Shown one piece after another: positions 14,840 to 23,702 of a stretch of 64,000 nt of DNA. The position numbers were made by a program, and so were the translations under genes. Position 1 is the stretch's first letter. Every line of letters begins with the position of its first letter. Source of the DNA: Streptomyces sp. NBC_00370 (lineage in GTDB: Bacteria > Actinomycetota > Actinomycetes > Streptomycetales > Streptomycetaceae); assembly GCF_036084755.1 (NCBI RefSeq), contig NZ_CP107968.1, positions 1,533,501 to 1,597,500 on the forward strand, given 5' to 3'. Under the pieces are notes generated by a model. The model saw only the letters and a program-made list of their open reading frames with translations. It was not told where the DNA came from and ran no database searches.

Positions 14840-15712
14840 ATGAGCGTCGTACACCACCGCTACGCGACCGTGGACGGGCAGCGGCTCTTCTACCGGGAGG
14901 CAGGCCCGGCGGATGCCCCGGCGGTCGTTCTGCTGCACGGCTTCCCGACCAGTTCGTTCATGTTCCGCGATCTCGTCCCCGAGCTGGCGGAGCGTTACCA
15001 CGTCATCGCCCCCGACCACCTGGGCTTCGGCCTCTCGGACGCGCCTGCCGCCGACCGGTTCGACTACACGTTCGACGCGCTGACCGACCTCACCAAGGGG
15101 CTGCTCGACCAGCTCGGTGTCGACCGCTTCGCGATCTACGTACAGGACTACGGTGCGCCCATCGGCTGGCGGCTGGCCCTCGGCAGTCCCGCGTCGGTCA
15201 CCGCCGTCATCAGCCAGAACGGCAACGCCTACGACAGCGGATTCGTCGAGGGCTTCTGGACGACCGTGTGGGACTACCAGCGCGAGCAGACCCCCGAGAC
15301 CGAGGCCGCGATCCGTACCGCGCTCACACTCGACGCCATCAAGTGGCAGTACGTCACGGGCGTCCCCGACGAGAGCGTGGTGAGCCCCGACACCTGGCAC
15401 CACGACCACCAGCTGGTCTCGCGCCCGGGCAACGACGAGATCCAGCTGGCGCTGTTCCGCGACTACGCGACCAACTCGCCCCTCTACCCCGCCGTGCACA
15501 CGTACTTCCGCGAGCACCGGCCCCCACTGCTGGCCGTCTGGGGCAAGAACGACCCCATCTTCGGCCCTGCGGGGGCGGCGGCGTTCCGCGACGATCTCCC
15601 CGACGCCCAGGTCCATCTGCTCGACGGCGGCCACTTCCTCCTCGAAAGCGCCCTCCACGAGACGAGCCGGCTGATCGGCTCCTTCCTCGACAAGGCCGGT
15701 CTCCCGGCCTGA
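14840..15712 (+). CDS. alpha/beta hydrolase, haloalkane dehalogenase/epoxide hydrolase type
   Basis: 290 residues from ATG 14840, after AAAGGGG. The alpha/beta-hydrolase landmarks are present: oxyanion-hole LLHGFPTSS (31-39), PDHLGFGLSD (59-67), nucleophile elbow VQDYGAP with Asp103 in place of Ser, an acid in VWGKNDPIFG, and catalytic His265 in DGGHFLLES. An Asp nucleophile marks the dehalogenase/epoxide-hydrolase branch, and the halide-stabilising Trp expected after Asp (DW) is Tyr here, which favours epoxide hydrolase or another hydrolysis. No signal peptide is seen. The inverted repeat and GGGTTAG just upstream tie it to the CGNR regulatory cluster. Confidence 0.87.
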   Translation: MSVVHHRYATVDGQRLFYREAGPADAPAVVLLHGFPTSSFMFRDLVPELAERYHVIAPDHLGFGLSDAPAADRFDYTFDALTDLTKGLLDQLGVDRFAIYVQDYGAPIGWRLALGSPASVTAVISQNGNAYDSGFVEGFWTTVWDYQREQTPETEAAIRTALTLDAIKWQYVTGVPDESVVSPDTWHHDHQLVSRPGNDEIQLALFRDYATNSPLYPAVHTYFREHRPPLLAVWGKNDPIFGPAGAAAFRDDLPDAQVHLLDGGHFLLESALHETSRLIGSFLDKAGLPA

Positions 15713-15719
15713 CGCGGCA

Positions 15720-15759
15720 CCCGGGTCCCGCACGGCGGACGCTCCGTGCGGAGCCCGGG
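15720..15759. terminator. bidirectional terminator between convergent genes
   Basis: Arms 15720-15735 and 15744-15759 pair through CCCGG and CCGCACGG blocks, separated by a 3-nt internal mismatch, with an 8-nt loop. The hairpin lies between the stops of the hydrolase and the GH39-like gene. Confidence 0.65.
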
Positions 15760-15771
15760 GCTGCGTTACGG

Positions 15772-17169
15772 TCAGGCCGCAGGCGTGACCGTCACCTGGA
15801 ACGCGTCCTGTGCGGACTGCCAGGTGACGGGAATGTGCACGCTCGTCGTCCCCGCGGGCACCGTCCTCGTGTCGACGGTGACCGGCTGGTCCAGCGGGTT
15901 CTGATCGGGGATGCGCTGGACGGTGACGCGCACACCGCCGGGTCCCGCCACGGCGGCCGAGGTCAGCCCGTCCACCCGCAGGTCCACCGCCGGGCTGCCG
16001 CCCGACGAGTCACCGATGAGCACACCCGCCCGGCGCCGGGAGGCGTCCACGGCCGCGACGGCGTCCACCGAACCCGTCGTGTCCGAGCTGACGCGGCTGC
16101 CGGTCAGGTCGGCGTACGCCTGGTAGACCCACCACTGACCGGTACGGCGCAGCGCACCTGAGCCGTCGCGCACGAGTACGCCGTCGAGGGTGCCGGCGAC
16201 ACAGCAGTCGTCCCAGATGCCGCGCGACGCGGAGGCGATGCCGGACTTCGCGAGCTGGGTCAGGTACCACGCCTGGAATCCGGCGTGCTGTTCGTCGGCG
16301 TGCAGGTATTCGTTCATGGTGAGGCTCAGCCCGCTGATGCCCTTGGCGGCGAGCAGATCGCGGATGCTCTGCGCGTCGGCGACAGGTGTGTTGCTGAAGT
16401 GCCAGTTCAGGATGGTGGGCAGTGTGCCCGCCGCTTTGGTGTGGTCGAGGAACGGCGAGATGTTGCCGGGGCTGAAGTCCCAGAGCGACGGGCCGACGAT
16501 GGCGCTGTTGCCGTCGTGCGCACGCAGTTCCTGGACCGCGCTGTCCCACATGGCGTAGTACTGCGGGGTGTTGAAGCCCGGTGGGAAGAACGCTCCGGTG
16601 GGTTCGTTCCAGATGTCGAAGCGCACCCGGACACCGGAGGCCGCCACGTCGTCGGCCAGCCGCCGTACGAAGCTGCGCCAGTTGGCGCAGTCGTCGTTCG
16701 CACAGGGGTAGACCGTGTCGGCGGCCTGGGTGGTGTCGGCACCCCAGATGTCGCTGACGAGCAGGTCGTACGTGCCGTTGTACGGTGCGCCGGTGATCCG
16801 GCGGGCCTGGTTGACGGCGGAGTTCAGCCGCCGTTGATACCCGCTGCCCGCGGAGTAGCCGTCGCCCGCCCAGCCGCCGCCGTCGAGCCGGGCGCCGCCG
16901 CCGCGCGCGGAGGTCGGCTTGAGCGGGCCGAGCAGGCTGTCGTCGGGGCCGCTGCCGTCCTCGGTGAGGCCGTAGAGGAACCCGGAGCCCGCACCGGTGA
17001 CGGCTCCCACGGTGTGGTTGAGGTCGACGGTGAGGGGCTGCGGGTCGGCGGCGCCGGCCGGCGGCGCTGCGAAGAGTCCGGCTGCCATCACGACGGAGAC
17101 GACGGCCAGCAGGGCGCTGCGGACGGTCCGTCGCTGCCGTCCAGGCCGTCCAGGGGGAAGGTGCGGCAC
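15772..17169 (-). CDS. secreted GH39-like glycosidase (clan A)
   Basis: 465 residues from GTG 17169, chosen because an ideal AAGGAG lies six bases upstream. The N-terminus is a signal peptide (RRTVRSALLAVVSVVMAAG, cleavage near PPAGAAD). The barrel has the clan-A acid/base motif FDIWNEPTG (Glu189) and a likely nucleophile in LTMNEYLH (Glu287), consistent with GH39-type beta-xylosidase-like enzymes. A beta-sandwich follows from about residue 360. It is last in the second glycan operon, 89 bp after GH31. It would act outside the cell, producing oligosaccharides for the importer. The xylan-type substrate is a guess based on family and the GH31 partner. Confidence 0.82.
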   Translation of the reverse strand: MPHLPPGRPGRQRRTVRSALLAVVSVVMAAGLFAAPPAGAADPQPLTVDLNHTVGAVTGAGSGFLYGLTEDGSGPDDSLLGPLKPTSARGGGARLDGGGWAGDGYSAGSGYQRRLNSAVNQARRITGAPYNGTYDLLVSDIWGADTTQAADTVYPCANDDCANWRSFVRRLADDVAASGVRVRFDIWNEPTGAFFPPGFNTPQYYAMWDSAVQELRAHDGNSAIVGPSLWDFSPGNISPFLDHTKAAGTLPTILNWHFSNTPVADAQSIRDLLAAKGISGLSLTMNEYLHADEQHAGFQAWYLTQLAKSGIASASRGIWDDCCVAGTLDGVLVRDGSGALRRTGQWWVYQAYADLTGSRVSSDTTGSVDAVAAVDASRRRAGVLIGDSSGGSPAVDLRVDGLTSAAVAGPGGVRVTVQRIPDQNPLDQPVTVDTRTVPAGTTSVHIPVTWQSAQDAFQVTVTPAA

Positions 17170-17258
17170 GGTGTACTCCTTCTGTCGGCGCCCGGCTTCC
17201 TTGCCGGGCACGCTGTGGGGGGTGTTGCGGGGGCGGCCGGTCCGCCGGACAGCCGGGT

Positions 17259-19280
17259 TCAGGCCCGGGTTCCGGCCGGCTCGGGGAAGCTTGCGCCGCC
17301 GCGGGCGAAGACGGGGATGCGTTCGACGGGTGCGGCCGCCCGTACGGTCCGGCCGCCTTCGTGGACCGTTCCGGTGCTGGTGTCGGTCCAGGAGGTGCCG
17401 CTCGGCAGGTAGACCTCGCGCTCACGCTCCCCGAGCCGGGTGACCGGGGCGATCAGCAGGTCGGGGCCGCAGAGGAACTGGTCCTCGACGTCCCAGGCCC
17501 GCGGGTCGTCCGGGAAGTCGACGAACAGGGGCCGCATGGGCGGGAGTCCGGTGTCGGCGGCACGCCGCATCTGGACGCGGAGGTAGTCCTGGAGACGTTC
17601 GCGCAGGGCGAGTTGGTCGCGCAGCACGGCGTACGCCTTGTCGCCGTACGACCACAGCTCGTTGGGCCCTCCGGAGTGCCCCGCGGCGAAGGTGCCGCGC
17701 GGCTCACGGTGTCCGTGCAGTCGGAGCAGCGGGCAGAACACCCCGAACTGGAACCAGCGCAGCACCAGTTCGCGGTAGTCCTCGTCGTCAGGGTCGCCGC
17801 CGTGGAAGCCGCCGATGTCGGTGGTCCACCACGGGATGCCGCTGAGGCCGGCGCTGAGCCCCGCGCGTATCTGGGCGGCGAGCGCGTCGAACGTGGCGGG
17901 TATGTCACCGGACCACAGCGCCGCGCCGTAGCGCTGGCTGCCGGCCCAGGCGGACCGGACGAGGCTGACGGGTGCCTCGTCCGCGCCGGGCGCTGCCGGG
18001 TCGAGTGCGTTCTGTGCGCGGGTGTGCTCGTAGAAGCCCTTGACGTGGTCGCGCGGGTACAGATTGGCCACGGCGCGGCCGGGTCCCGCGGCGAAGCGCA
18101 GGTGGGAGTACTGCTCGGGGAAGATCTCGGGTTCGCAGGCGTCCAGCCACCAGACCCGGAACCCCAGGTCGTAGTAGTTCTCCTTGACACGGTCCCAGAC
18201 GAAGTCGCGGGCGCGCGGCTCGGTGGGGTCGTAGAAGGCGACGGGCAGCGAGCGGCCCTCGAACTCGGCGTCGGGGAAGGTGTGGTGGAAGGGCAGGCCT
18301 TGTTCGGTACCGACGAGCAGGCCCTGTTCGTGCATGGCGGTGAAGTTGTCGCTGAGCGGGCTCACGGAGGGCCACACCGACAGCAGCGGACGCACACCGA
18401 GATCGGCGAGTTCGCCGACCATGGCCGCGGGGTCGGGCCAGTCGGCTGGGTCGAAGCTCCAGTCACCGAGGTGGTTCCAGTGGAAGTAGTCGACGGCGAT
18501 GACGGAGAGCGGCAGCCCGCGACGCTTGTACTCCCTTGCCACGGCGAGGAGTTCCGCCTGGTCTCGGTAGCGGAGTTTGGACTGCCAGAGGCCGAGCGCC
18601 CAGTCGGGCAGGACGGGTGCGTGGCCCGTGGCGTCGGCGTAGCGGGCGAGTATCCGGTCGGGCGCGGGCCCGGCGGTGAACCAGTAGTCGATCTGCCGCG
18701 CGGCGTCCGCGACCCAGCGGGTGCCGTTGGCGGCCAGCTCGACGCGCCCCACGGCGGGCTGGTTCCAGAGCAGTCCGTAGCCGCGTGAGGAGAGCGCGAA
18801 GGGGATGGTGACCTCGCCGTTGCGCTGCACGAGGTCGAGGACCATGTGCTTGTGGTCGAGGCGGCCGTGCGAGTGCTGGCCGAGACCGTAGAAGCGCTCG
18901 TCGTCGTATGCGGCGAACCGCTGGTCGAGGCGGTAGTGGCCGTCACCCACGGGGGTGAACTGGCGCGGCCCCGGCCAGGCGAAGTGTCCCGGCACCTCGC
19001 GGAGCAACTCGCCCCCGTCCGAGGCCCGCAGGAACGTCAGATGACCTTGCGGCGAGAGTTCGACGCGCAGCCGTCCGACGGTGAGGACGGACGTGCCGTC
19101 GGCTGTGTCGTGCCGCTCGGCGGCGGTGGGGGCGGGCTCGTCCGACAGGGCGCCGGGCAGTCCGTCCTGGACGGTGTGCCGGGCGACACGGACGCGGACG
19201 CTGTCGTCGCCCCACGGTTCGACCCGCAGGGTGTGGTCCTGGCAGGTGTATTCGATGGCGGGTGTGCCGGAAGGGGACAC
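17259..19280 (-). CDS. GH31 glycosidase (alpha-xylosidase/alpha-glucosidase type)
   Basis: 673-residue cytoplasmic enzyme. The GTG at 19280 follows AAAGGA; longer frames add arginine-rich shadow sequence. An N-terminal beta-sandwich (galactose-mutarotase-like, ERFYGLGQHSHGRLDHK) leads to the barrel. FRVWWLDACEPEIFPEQYSH contains the nucleophile Asp380, and ALWSGDIPATFD the acid/base Asp459, both canonical GH31 positions. VDYFHWNHLGDW resembles the alpha-xylosidase branch. There is no signal peptide, so it likely trims oligosaccharides after import by the adjacent ABC permeases, whose last gene ends 65 bp upstream. Confidence 0.92.
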   Translation of the reverse strand: MSPSGTPAIEYTCQDHTLRVEPWGDDSVRVRVARHTVQDGLPGALSDEPAPTAAERHDTADGTSVLTVGRLRVELSPQGHLTFLRASDGGELLREVPGHFAWPGPRQFTPVGDGHYRLDQRFAAYDDERFYGLGQHSHGRLDHKHMVLDLVQRNGEVTIPFALSSRGYGLLWNQPAVGRVELAANGTRWVADAARQIDYWFTAGPAPDRILARYADATGHAPVLPDWALGLWQSKLRYRDQAELLAVAREYKRRGLPLSVIAVDYFHWNHLGDWSFDPADWPDPAAMVGELADLGVRPLLSVWPSVSPLSDNFTAMHEQGLLVGTEQGLPFHHTFPDAEFEGRSLPVAFYDPTEPRARDFVWDRVKENYYDLGFRVWWLDACEPEIFPEQYSHLRFAAGPGRAVANLYPRDHVKGFYEHTRAQNALDPAAPGADEAPVSLVRSAWAGSQRYGAALWSGDIPATFDALAAQIRAGLSAGLSGIPWWTTDIGGFHGGDPDDEDYRELVLRWFQFGVFCPLLRLHGHREPRGTFAAGHSGGPNELWSYGDKAYAVLRDQLALRERLQDYLRVQMRRAADTGLPPMRPLFVDFPDDPRAWDVEDQFLCGPDLLIAPVTRLGEREREVYLPSGTSWTDTSTGTVHEGGRTVRAAAPVERIPVFARGGASFPEPAGTRA

Positions 19281-19345
19281 GTTCGTCCTTTCCCACGGCC
19301 GACGGGCCGCGGAGTGGCGGGGCGGGGGCGGGGCCAGGGGGCGGT

Positions 19346-20161
19346 TCAGTCCTTGACCGCGCCGGTGGACAGACCGGCGGCCACATGCCGTTGTGCGACG
19401 ACGAGCAGGACGGCGGCCGGGAGCGAGGAGATGACGGCGGTGGCCATCACCGAGTTCCAGCTGGTCGTGTTGGTGCCGGCGCCGATGTAGTTGTAGAGGC
19501 CCACGGTGATCGGGGTCCAGGTCGTGGAGCTGAGGTTGAGGGTGGTGGCGAAGAGGAAGTCGCCCCACGCGAAGAGGAAGGCGAAGAGACCCGCTGTGAT
19601 CAGCGCGTTGCGGGACATCGGCAGCACGATGCGCAGGAAGGCGCGTACCGCCCCTGCGCCGTCGAGTGCGGCGGCCTCCAGGAGTTCGCCGGGGATGGAG
19701 ATCATGAAGGCGCGCAGGATCAGCACGGCGAAGGGCACCGCCAGGGTGGAGTCCGCGAGGATCAGGGCGGGCGCCGAGTCGAGGATCCCCGCCGAGGAGA
19801 AGATCCGGTACAGCGCGTTGGCCATGACGATGCCGGGGACGAGCTGGACGATCAGCAGGACGCTCAACAGGGCTTTGCCGCCGGGCGCCTTGAGCAGGGC
19901 GAGCGCGTATGCGGCGGGGGTGGCGAGGACCAGTGTCAGTACGGTCGCCCCGGCCCCGACGACGATCGAGGCGAGCAGATGTCCGCCCTGCTGGGCGAAG
20001 GCGTCGCGGTAGCCGCCGAGGGTGCCGCCGAGCGGCAGCCAGAGCGCCGAGCGCCTGGCCAGCTGCTCGTTGGTCTGGAAGGACGCGTTGATCATCCAGT
20101 ACAGCGGGAACAGCATCACAGCGACGACGAGGACACCGACGGTGGTCCTGACGCGGGCCAT
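19346..20161 (-). CDS. carbohydrate ABC transporter permease (MalG type)
   Basis: 271-residue membrane protein beginning with the helix VGVLVVAVMLFPLYWMINAS and ending in AAGLSTGAVKD, both typical of MalG-like CUT1 permeases. The EAA loop reads EAAALDGAGAVRAFLRIVLP. The ATG lies one base after the stop of the MalF-type partner. Together with that partner and the lipoprotein upstream it makes the second sugar importer. No ATPase gene is present nearby. Confidence 0.93.
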   Translation of the reverse strand: MARVRTTVGVLVVAVMLFPLYWMINASFQTNEQLARRSALWLPLGGTLGGYRDAFAQQGGHLLASIVVGAGATVLTLVLATPAAYALALLKAPGGKALLSVLLIVQLVPGIVMANALYRIFSSAGILDSAPALILADSTLAVPFAVLILRAFMISIPGELLEAAALDGAGAVRAFLRIVLPMSRNALITAGLFAFLFAWGDFLFATTLNLSSTTWTPITVGLYNYIGAGTNTTSWNSVMATAVISSLPAAVLLVVAQRHVAAGLSTGAVKD

Positions 20162-20162
20162 C

Positions 20163-21137
20163 TCAGCGGCCTCCTGTCTCCGCGCGCAGGGAGCGCAGGT
20201 AGAACACGGCGAAGAGTCCCGCCACCACGATCAGCAGATCCCCCGCCGCGGCGCCGACACCGAATTCGGAGAGCCCGCCGAAGGACAGTTGGTAGCCGTA
20301 CGTGGTCACGGTGTGGGTGGCGTTGGCAGGTCCGCCCTTCGTCATCACCCAGATGACGTCGAATACCTTGAGGGTGTAGATCAGCCCCAGGGTGAGGACG
20401 ACACCGATGACGGGCTTCAGCAGCGGCAGCGTGACATGGCGGAACTGCTGCCGGCGGCCGGCGCCGTCGAGGGCCGCCGCCTCGTACAGCCCTGCGGGAA
20501 TGGCCTGGAGCCCGCCGTAGAGGATGACCATGTTGAACGGGACCCCGATCCAGATGTTGCAGATCAGGACGCCGGCCATGGCGGTGTGCGGACTGTTGAG
20601 CCAGGGCACCGGATCGCTCACCAGGTGGGTGGCGAGCAGCACTTGATTGACGACGCCGTTGCTGGTGTCCAGCATCCAGCGGAACACCGTGCCCGCGACG
20701 ACCAGCGGCAGCAGCCACGGCACCAGCAGCAGTGACCGCAGCAGACCGCTCAGCGGGAAGGTGTGCCGGAAGAACTCGGCGAGACCGAGGCCGATCAGGA
20801 ACTGGCACAGCAGCGAGAGCGCGACGAACACCAGCGTGTTGGTGACGGACTTGAGGAAGACCGGGTCGTCGAAGAGTTTCCGGTAGTTGCCCAGGCCGTT
20901 GTAGGGGGCCTGGCCGCTGTAGACCGACTGGATGCCGAAGTCCTGGAAGGACAGCTGGATGTTGCGGATCAGCGGGTAGAGGAAGAACACCGCCGTGTAG
21001 ACGACGACGGGGGCGAGGAATCCGAGGCGCAGCAGGGTGCGGCGCCGGAGCCGGGGACGGCGGCCGTCCCCGGGCCCGCCGCCGGCGGGCGCACCGGCAC
21101 GGCCGTGTACGGCGCCGTCGGGGAGCGTGAGTGTCAC
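20163..21137 (-). CDS. carbohydrate ABC transporter permease (MalF type)
   Basis: 324 residues from GTG 21137 (GGGGG site upstream). A Gly/Arg-rich cytoplasmic tail of about 35 residues precedes the first helix LGFLAPVVVYTAVFFLYPLI. The docking loop is EAAALDGAGRRQQFRHVTLP, a clear EAA motif. A mid-protein WLLPLVVAGTVFRWMLD and the GGP-containing KGGPANATHTVTT region match CUT1 MalF proteins. It starts 15 bp after the lipoprotein gene and couples tightly to the next permease. Confidence 0.93.
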   Translation of the reverse strand: MTLTLPDGAVHGRAGAPAGGGPGDGRRPRLRRRTLLRLGFLAPVVVYTAVFFLYPLIRNIQLSFQDFGIQSVYSGQAPYNGLGNYRKLFDDPVFLKSVTNTLVFVALSLLCQFLIGLGLAEFFRHTFPLSGLLRSLLLVPWLLPLVVAGTVFRWMLDTSNGVVNQVLLATHLVSDPVPWLNSPHTAMAGVLICNIWIGVPFNMVILYGGLQAIPAGLYEAAALDGAGRRQQFRHVTLPLLKPVIGVVLTLGLIYTLKVFDVIWVMTKGGPANATHTVTTYGYQLSFGGLSEFGVGAAAGDLLIVVAGLFAVFYLRSLRAETGGR

Positions 21138-21152
21138 GTCAACGCCCCCGCG

Positions 21153-22415
21153 TCATCGGGTGGCTTGGCGCTGGGCGTCGCCGAGGGCGGCGCGCGGCGA
21201 CTTCTGACCGGAGAGGGCGGACTGCACAGCGGTCCACAGCGCCTGGGAGTACGCGGGGTACTTCGCGCCGAGCTTCGCCGTACGCCCCTGGGCCCCGGCG
21301 ATCCCGTCCACGAACGGCTGCATGTCGGGGTCGCCGGCGGCGAGTTTGGCGGCGGCCTGCCGACTGGACGGGACGTAGGTGGTGAGTTCGGACCAGGTGA
21401 GGCTGTTCTTGGCGGAGGTCATGCACTTGATGACCTCGGCGGCCTTACGGGACTTGGCGCCGTTGTTTCCGGCCGCCCACACTTCGCCGCCGAGGGCGCC
21501 GGACGGGGTGCCGCCGGCCGTGGGGGTGGGCATGGGGACGATGCCGTACTCCGTCATCCCGGCCTTCTTCAACTGGGGCAGCTGCCACGGTCCGTTCACC
21601 ATCATCGCGAGGGAGCCGTTGGCGAACTGCTCCTCGACGTTGGCCTGGGTCCAGGTCAGCACGTCCTTGGGCGCGGATCCGGACGTCACCAGCCCGTCGA
21701 GGAGCTCCAGGGCGGAGACTGCCTGGTCGGAGTCGAGCTTCGTCAGATCGGCCCCCGCGCTGAGGAAGAACGACTCGAACTGGAAACTGCCCTCCTCGGT
21801 GGCGGGTACGGCGAAGCCGAGGCCTCGGCGCTTGTCGCCGTCGGTCAGCTTCTTCGCTGCCGTCTTCAACTCGTCCCATGTGGTGGGCGGTTCGACGCCG
21901 GCCTGGGTGAGGAGCTTCTTGTTGTAGTAGAGCGCGAGGGCGTTGACGCCCGGCGCCACGCCGTACTGCTTGCCCTGGTACCTGCCCGCCTCGACCACGT
22001 TCGGGTAGAGCCCGTCCGTGCTCAGTCCGGCAGCACCGAGGTCGGCGAGCGCGCCGGTGGCGGCCAGTTGCTGAAGATCGGGGTTGTCCAGCAGGACCAG
22101 GTCGGGGACGGCGTGGCTGCTGGCGAGCTGGATGAGCTTGGTCCGCAGGTCGGGCACGATCTGGCGCTTGACGGTGACACCCGCCTGCTTGCCGCAGCTG
22201 TTGAGCAGCTGGGGCAGGGCGGTCATCGTCGTGCCGGTGTTGTAGTAGTCCATCTCGGTGAGCGTCAGTTCGCCGCCGTCCGAACCGGCGGCTGTGGTCG
22301 AGCCCGAACTGCACGCCGTCAGCAGCAACGACAGGGCCGCTGCGGCCGAGGTCAGTGCGAGCGTCGCCGTACGAGGTGGGCGTGGGCGTACGCCTCTTGA
22401 CGCGGTACCGCTCAT
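21153..22415 (-). CDS. sugar ABC transporter substrate-binding lipoprotein
   Basis: 420-residue extracellular binding protein. ATG 22415 follows GAAAGGAAC. The signal peptide ends in a lipobox LLTACSS, with Cys35 the lipidated residue. The mature domain shows family motifs: DLVLLDNPDLQQLAATG, YNKKLLTQAGVEPPTTWDEL, MMVNGPWQLPQLKKAG and SGALGGEVWAAG. It is the first structural gene of the GH31/GH39 operon, with the LacI gene 135 bp upstream on the same strand. The bound sugar is unknown, probably an oligosaccharide released by the operon's secreted GH39-like enzyme. Confidence 0.93.
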   Translation of the reverse strand: MSGTASRGVRPRPPRTATLALTSAAAALSLLLTACSSGSTTAAGSDGGELTLTEMDYYNTGTTMTALPQLLNSCGKQAGVTVKRQIVPDLRTKLIQLASSHAVPDLVLLDNPDLQQLAATGALADLGAAGLSTDGLYPNVVEAGRYQGKQYGVAPGVNALALYYNKKLLTQAGVEPPTTWDELKTAAKKLTDGDKRRGLGFAVPATEEGSFQFESFFLSAGADLTKLDSDQAVSALELLDGLVTSGSAPKDVLTWTQANVEEQFANGSLAMMVNGPWQLPQLKKAGMTEYGIVPMPTPTAGGTPSGALGGEVWAAGNNGAKSRKAAEVIKCMTSAKNSLTWSELTTYVPSSRQAAAKLAAGDPDMQPFVDGIAGAQGRTAKLGAKYPAYSQALWTAVQSALSGQKSPRAALGDAQRQATR

Positions 22416-22550
22416 GGTTCGGTTCCTTTCTGGACGCGGGCATCGCACGCCGACCGCTGGCGCGGCGAGGCGGCGGTGGGAGAAAGCAAGGGAGTGCGGA
22501 GAAGGGGGTACGGAGGAGGGGGGTGGTGACCGGCGCTGAGCCGTCAGCCG

Positions 22551-23576
22551 TCAGCCGCCCGCCGCGGATCCGGGGGCGGGGGCGTGGCTTCGGCGGTCGA
22601 CGAAGGGCGGCGCGAGCAGGATGTGGGCGGGCTCGGCGGCGGGGTCAGCGACCAGCCTGAGCAGGGACTCGACCGCGTGCCGGCCCATCTCGGCGGTGGG
22701 TACGTCGGCGGCGGTGATCTCCGGGGTGAGGCTACGGGCATTGTTCTCGGACGTCACCGCCAGCACCGACACGTCGTCGGGGATCCTCGATCCGCGCGCG
22801 TGGAGAGCCCGCACCACACCGGCGAGCGAGCGTTCGTTCACGGCGACGATGCCACTGGGTGTGCCGTCGGTGGCGAAGAGTTCGGCGACGCAGTCGGCGC
22901 CGGCCTGTTCGTCGTCCTCGCAGCACAACGCGCGTCCGAGCAGGTCGTGTTCGGCGACGGTCTTCTCGAAGGCGTCCAGCGCGCGGAAAGCCGGACCGTA
23001 CTCCCGGTCCAGCAGTGCCTGCGGGCGGTTGACGAGCGCGACACGGCGGTGGCCGAGCGCCCGCAGCCGCTCCACCGCAGCGGTGACGAGACCCGCGTAG
23101 TCGAGGTCGACCCAGCCGTGGGCCTCCTCGCTGCCGGTGCGTCCGATGGTGACGAACGGCAGCCCGTGTTCGACGAGCCGGCTGACCCGGGTGTCGTGCA
23201 GCAGGGTCTCCATCACGATGACACCGTCGACCCTGCGCTCGCCGACCATCCGGTCGAAGGCCGCCTCCCGGCCCTCGCCGGTGGGTGACAGGAGGATGTC
23301 GTAGTCGTGATCGGCCGCCGCCTCGGCCACGGCGCCGACGAACTGGAGCTGGTCGACGCTGAGATGGCCCCGCATGGGCGGGATGACCAGACCGAAGGTC
23401 TTCGGCGAACCGTGCGCCAGGGCCCGCGCCGTGGCGCTCGGCCGGTAGCCGGACTCCTCGATGACGCGGTTCACCCGCTCCCTGACCTGCTCCGACACCT
23501 GCCGTTTGCCGCTCAGGACATAGGAGACCGTACTGCGCGACACACCGGCCCTGCGGGCGATCTCACCGATGTTCAC
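22551..23576 (-). CDS. LacI-family transcriptional repressor
   Basis: 341 residues from GTG 23576, six bases after GGGGAGG. The N-terminal helix-turn-helix and hinge (NIGEIARRAGVSRSTVSYVL, about 2-21, then SGKRQVSEQVRERV) are followed by a periplasmic-binding-type effector domain: FGLVIPPMRGHLSVDQ, DGVIVMETLLHD, WVDLDYAGLVTAAVERL. It probably represses the downstream importer and glycosidase genes until the sugar is present. It likely autoregulates, since a 36-bp palindrome containing two boxes overlaps its own promoter region. The operon genes downstream lack an obvious copy of the box, so they may be controlled by read-through. Confidence 0.93.
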   Translation of the reverse strand: MNIGEIARRAGVSRSTVSYVLSGKRQVSEQVRERVNRVIEESGYRPSATARALAHGSPKTFGLVIPPMRGHLSVDQLQFVGAVAEAAADHDYDILLSPTGEGREAAFDRMVGERRVDGVIVMETLLHDTRVSRLVEHGLPFVTIGRTGSEEAHGWVDLDYAGLVTAAVERLRALGHRRVALVNRPQALLDREYGPAFRALDAFEKTVAEHDLLGRALCCEDDEQAGADCVAELFATDGTPSGIVAVNERSLAGVVRALHARGSRIPDDVSVLAVTSENNARSLTPEITAADVPTAEMGRHAVESLLRLVADPAAEPAHILLAPPFVDRRSHAPAPGSAAGG

Positions 23577-23600
23577 CAGGTGCCTCCCCAGGATCAAAAA

Positions 23601-23636
23601 AATCAGCGAACCGGTTCGCGAACCGGTTCGCTGATT
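23601..23636. promoter_or_regulatory. 36-bp perfect palindrome with two LacI-type boxes
   Basis: The whole stretch is its own reverse complement. It contains two overlapping GCGAACCGGTTCGC palindromes sharing a central GC, flanked by AATCA and TGATT. It sits 25 bases upstream of the lacI-type start, so it is the likely autoregulatory operator. Confidence 0.8.
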
Positions 23637-23702
23637 ACATACGCGGGTCAGTCCCGGGGTCAAGGGGTGTGACAGGACCGGGCGATGCCGGTCGGGGACT
23701 CG

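Noticed and set aside
14838..15712. Calling the hydrolase a haloalkane dehalogenase
   Set aside because: The nucleophile is Asp, but the following halide-stabilising Trp is Tyr, so the specific name was not used.
11248..15771. Genomic island or mobile element around the CGNR cluster
   Set aside because: No integrase, transposase, tRNA site or terminal repeats; GC content and codon use match the neighbours. Only the SDR fragment hints at rearrangement.
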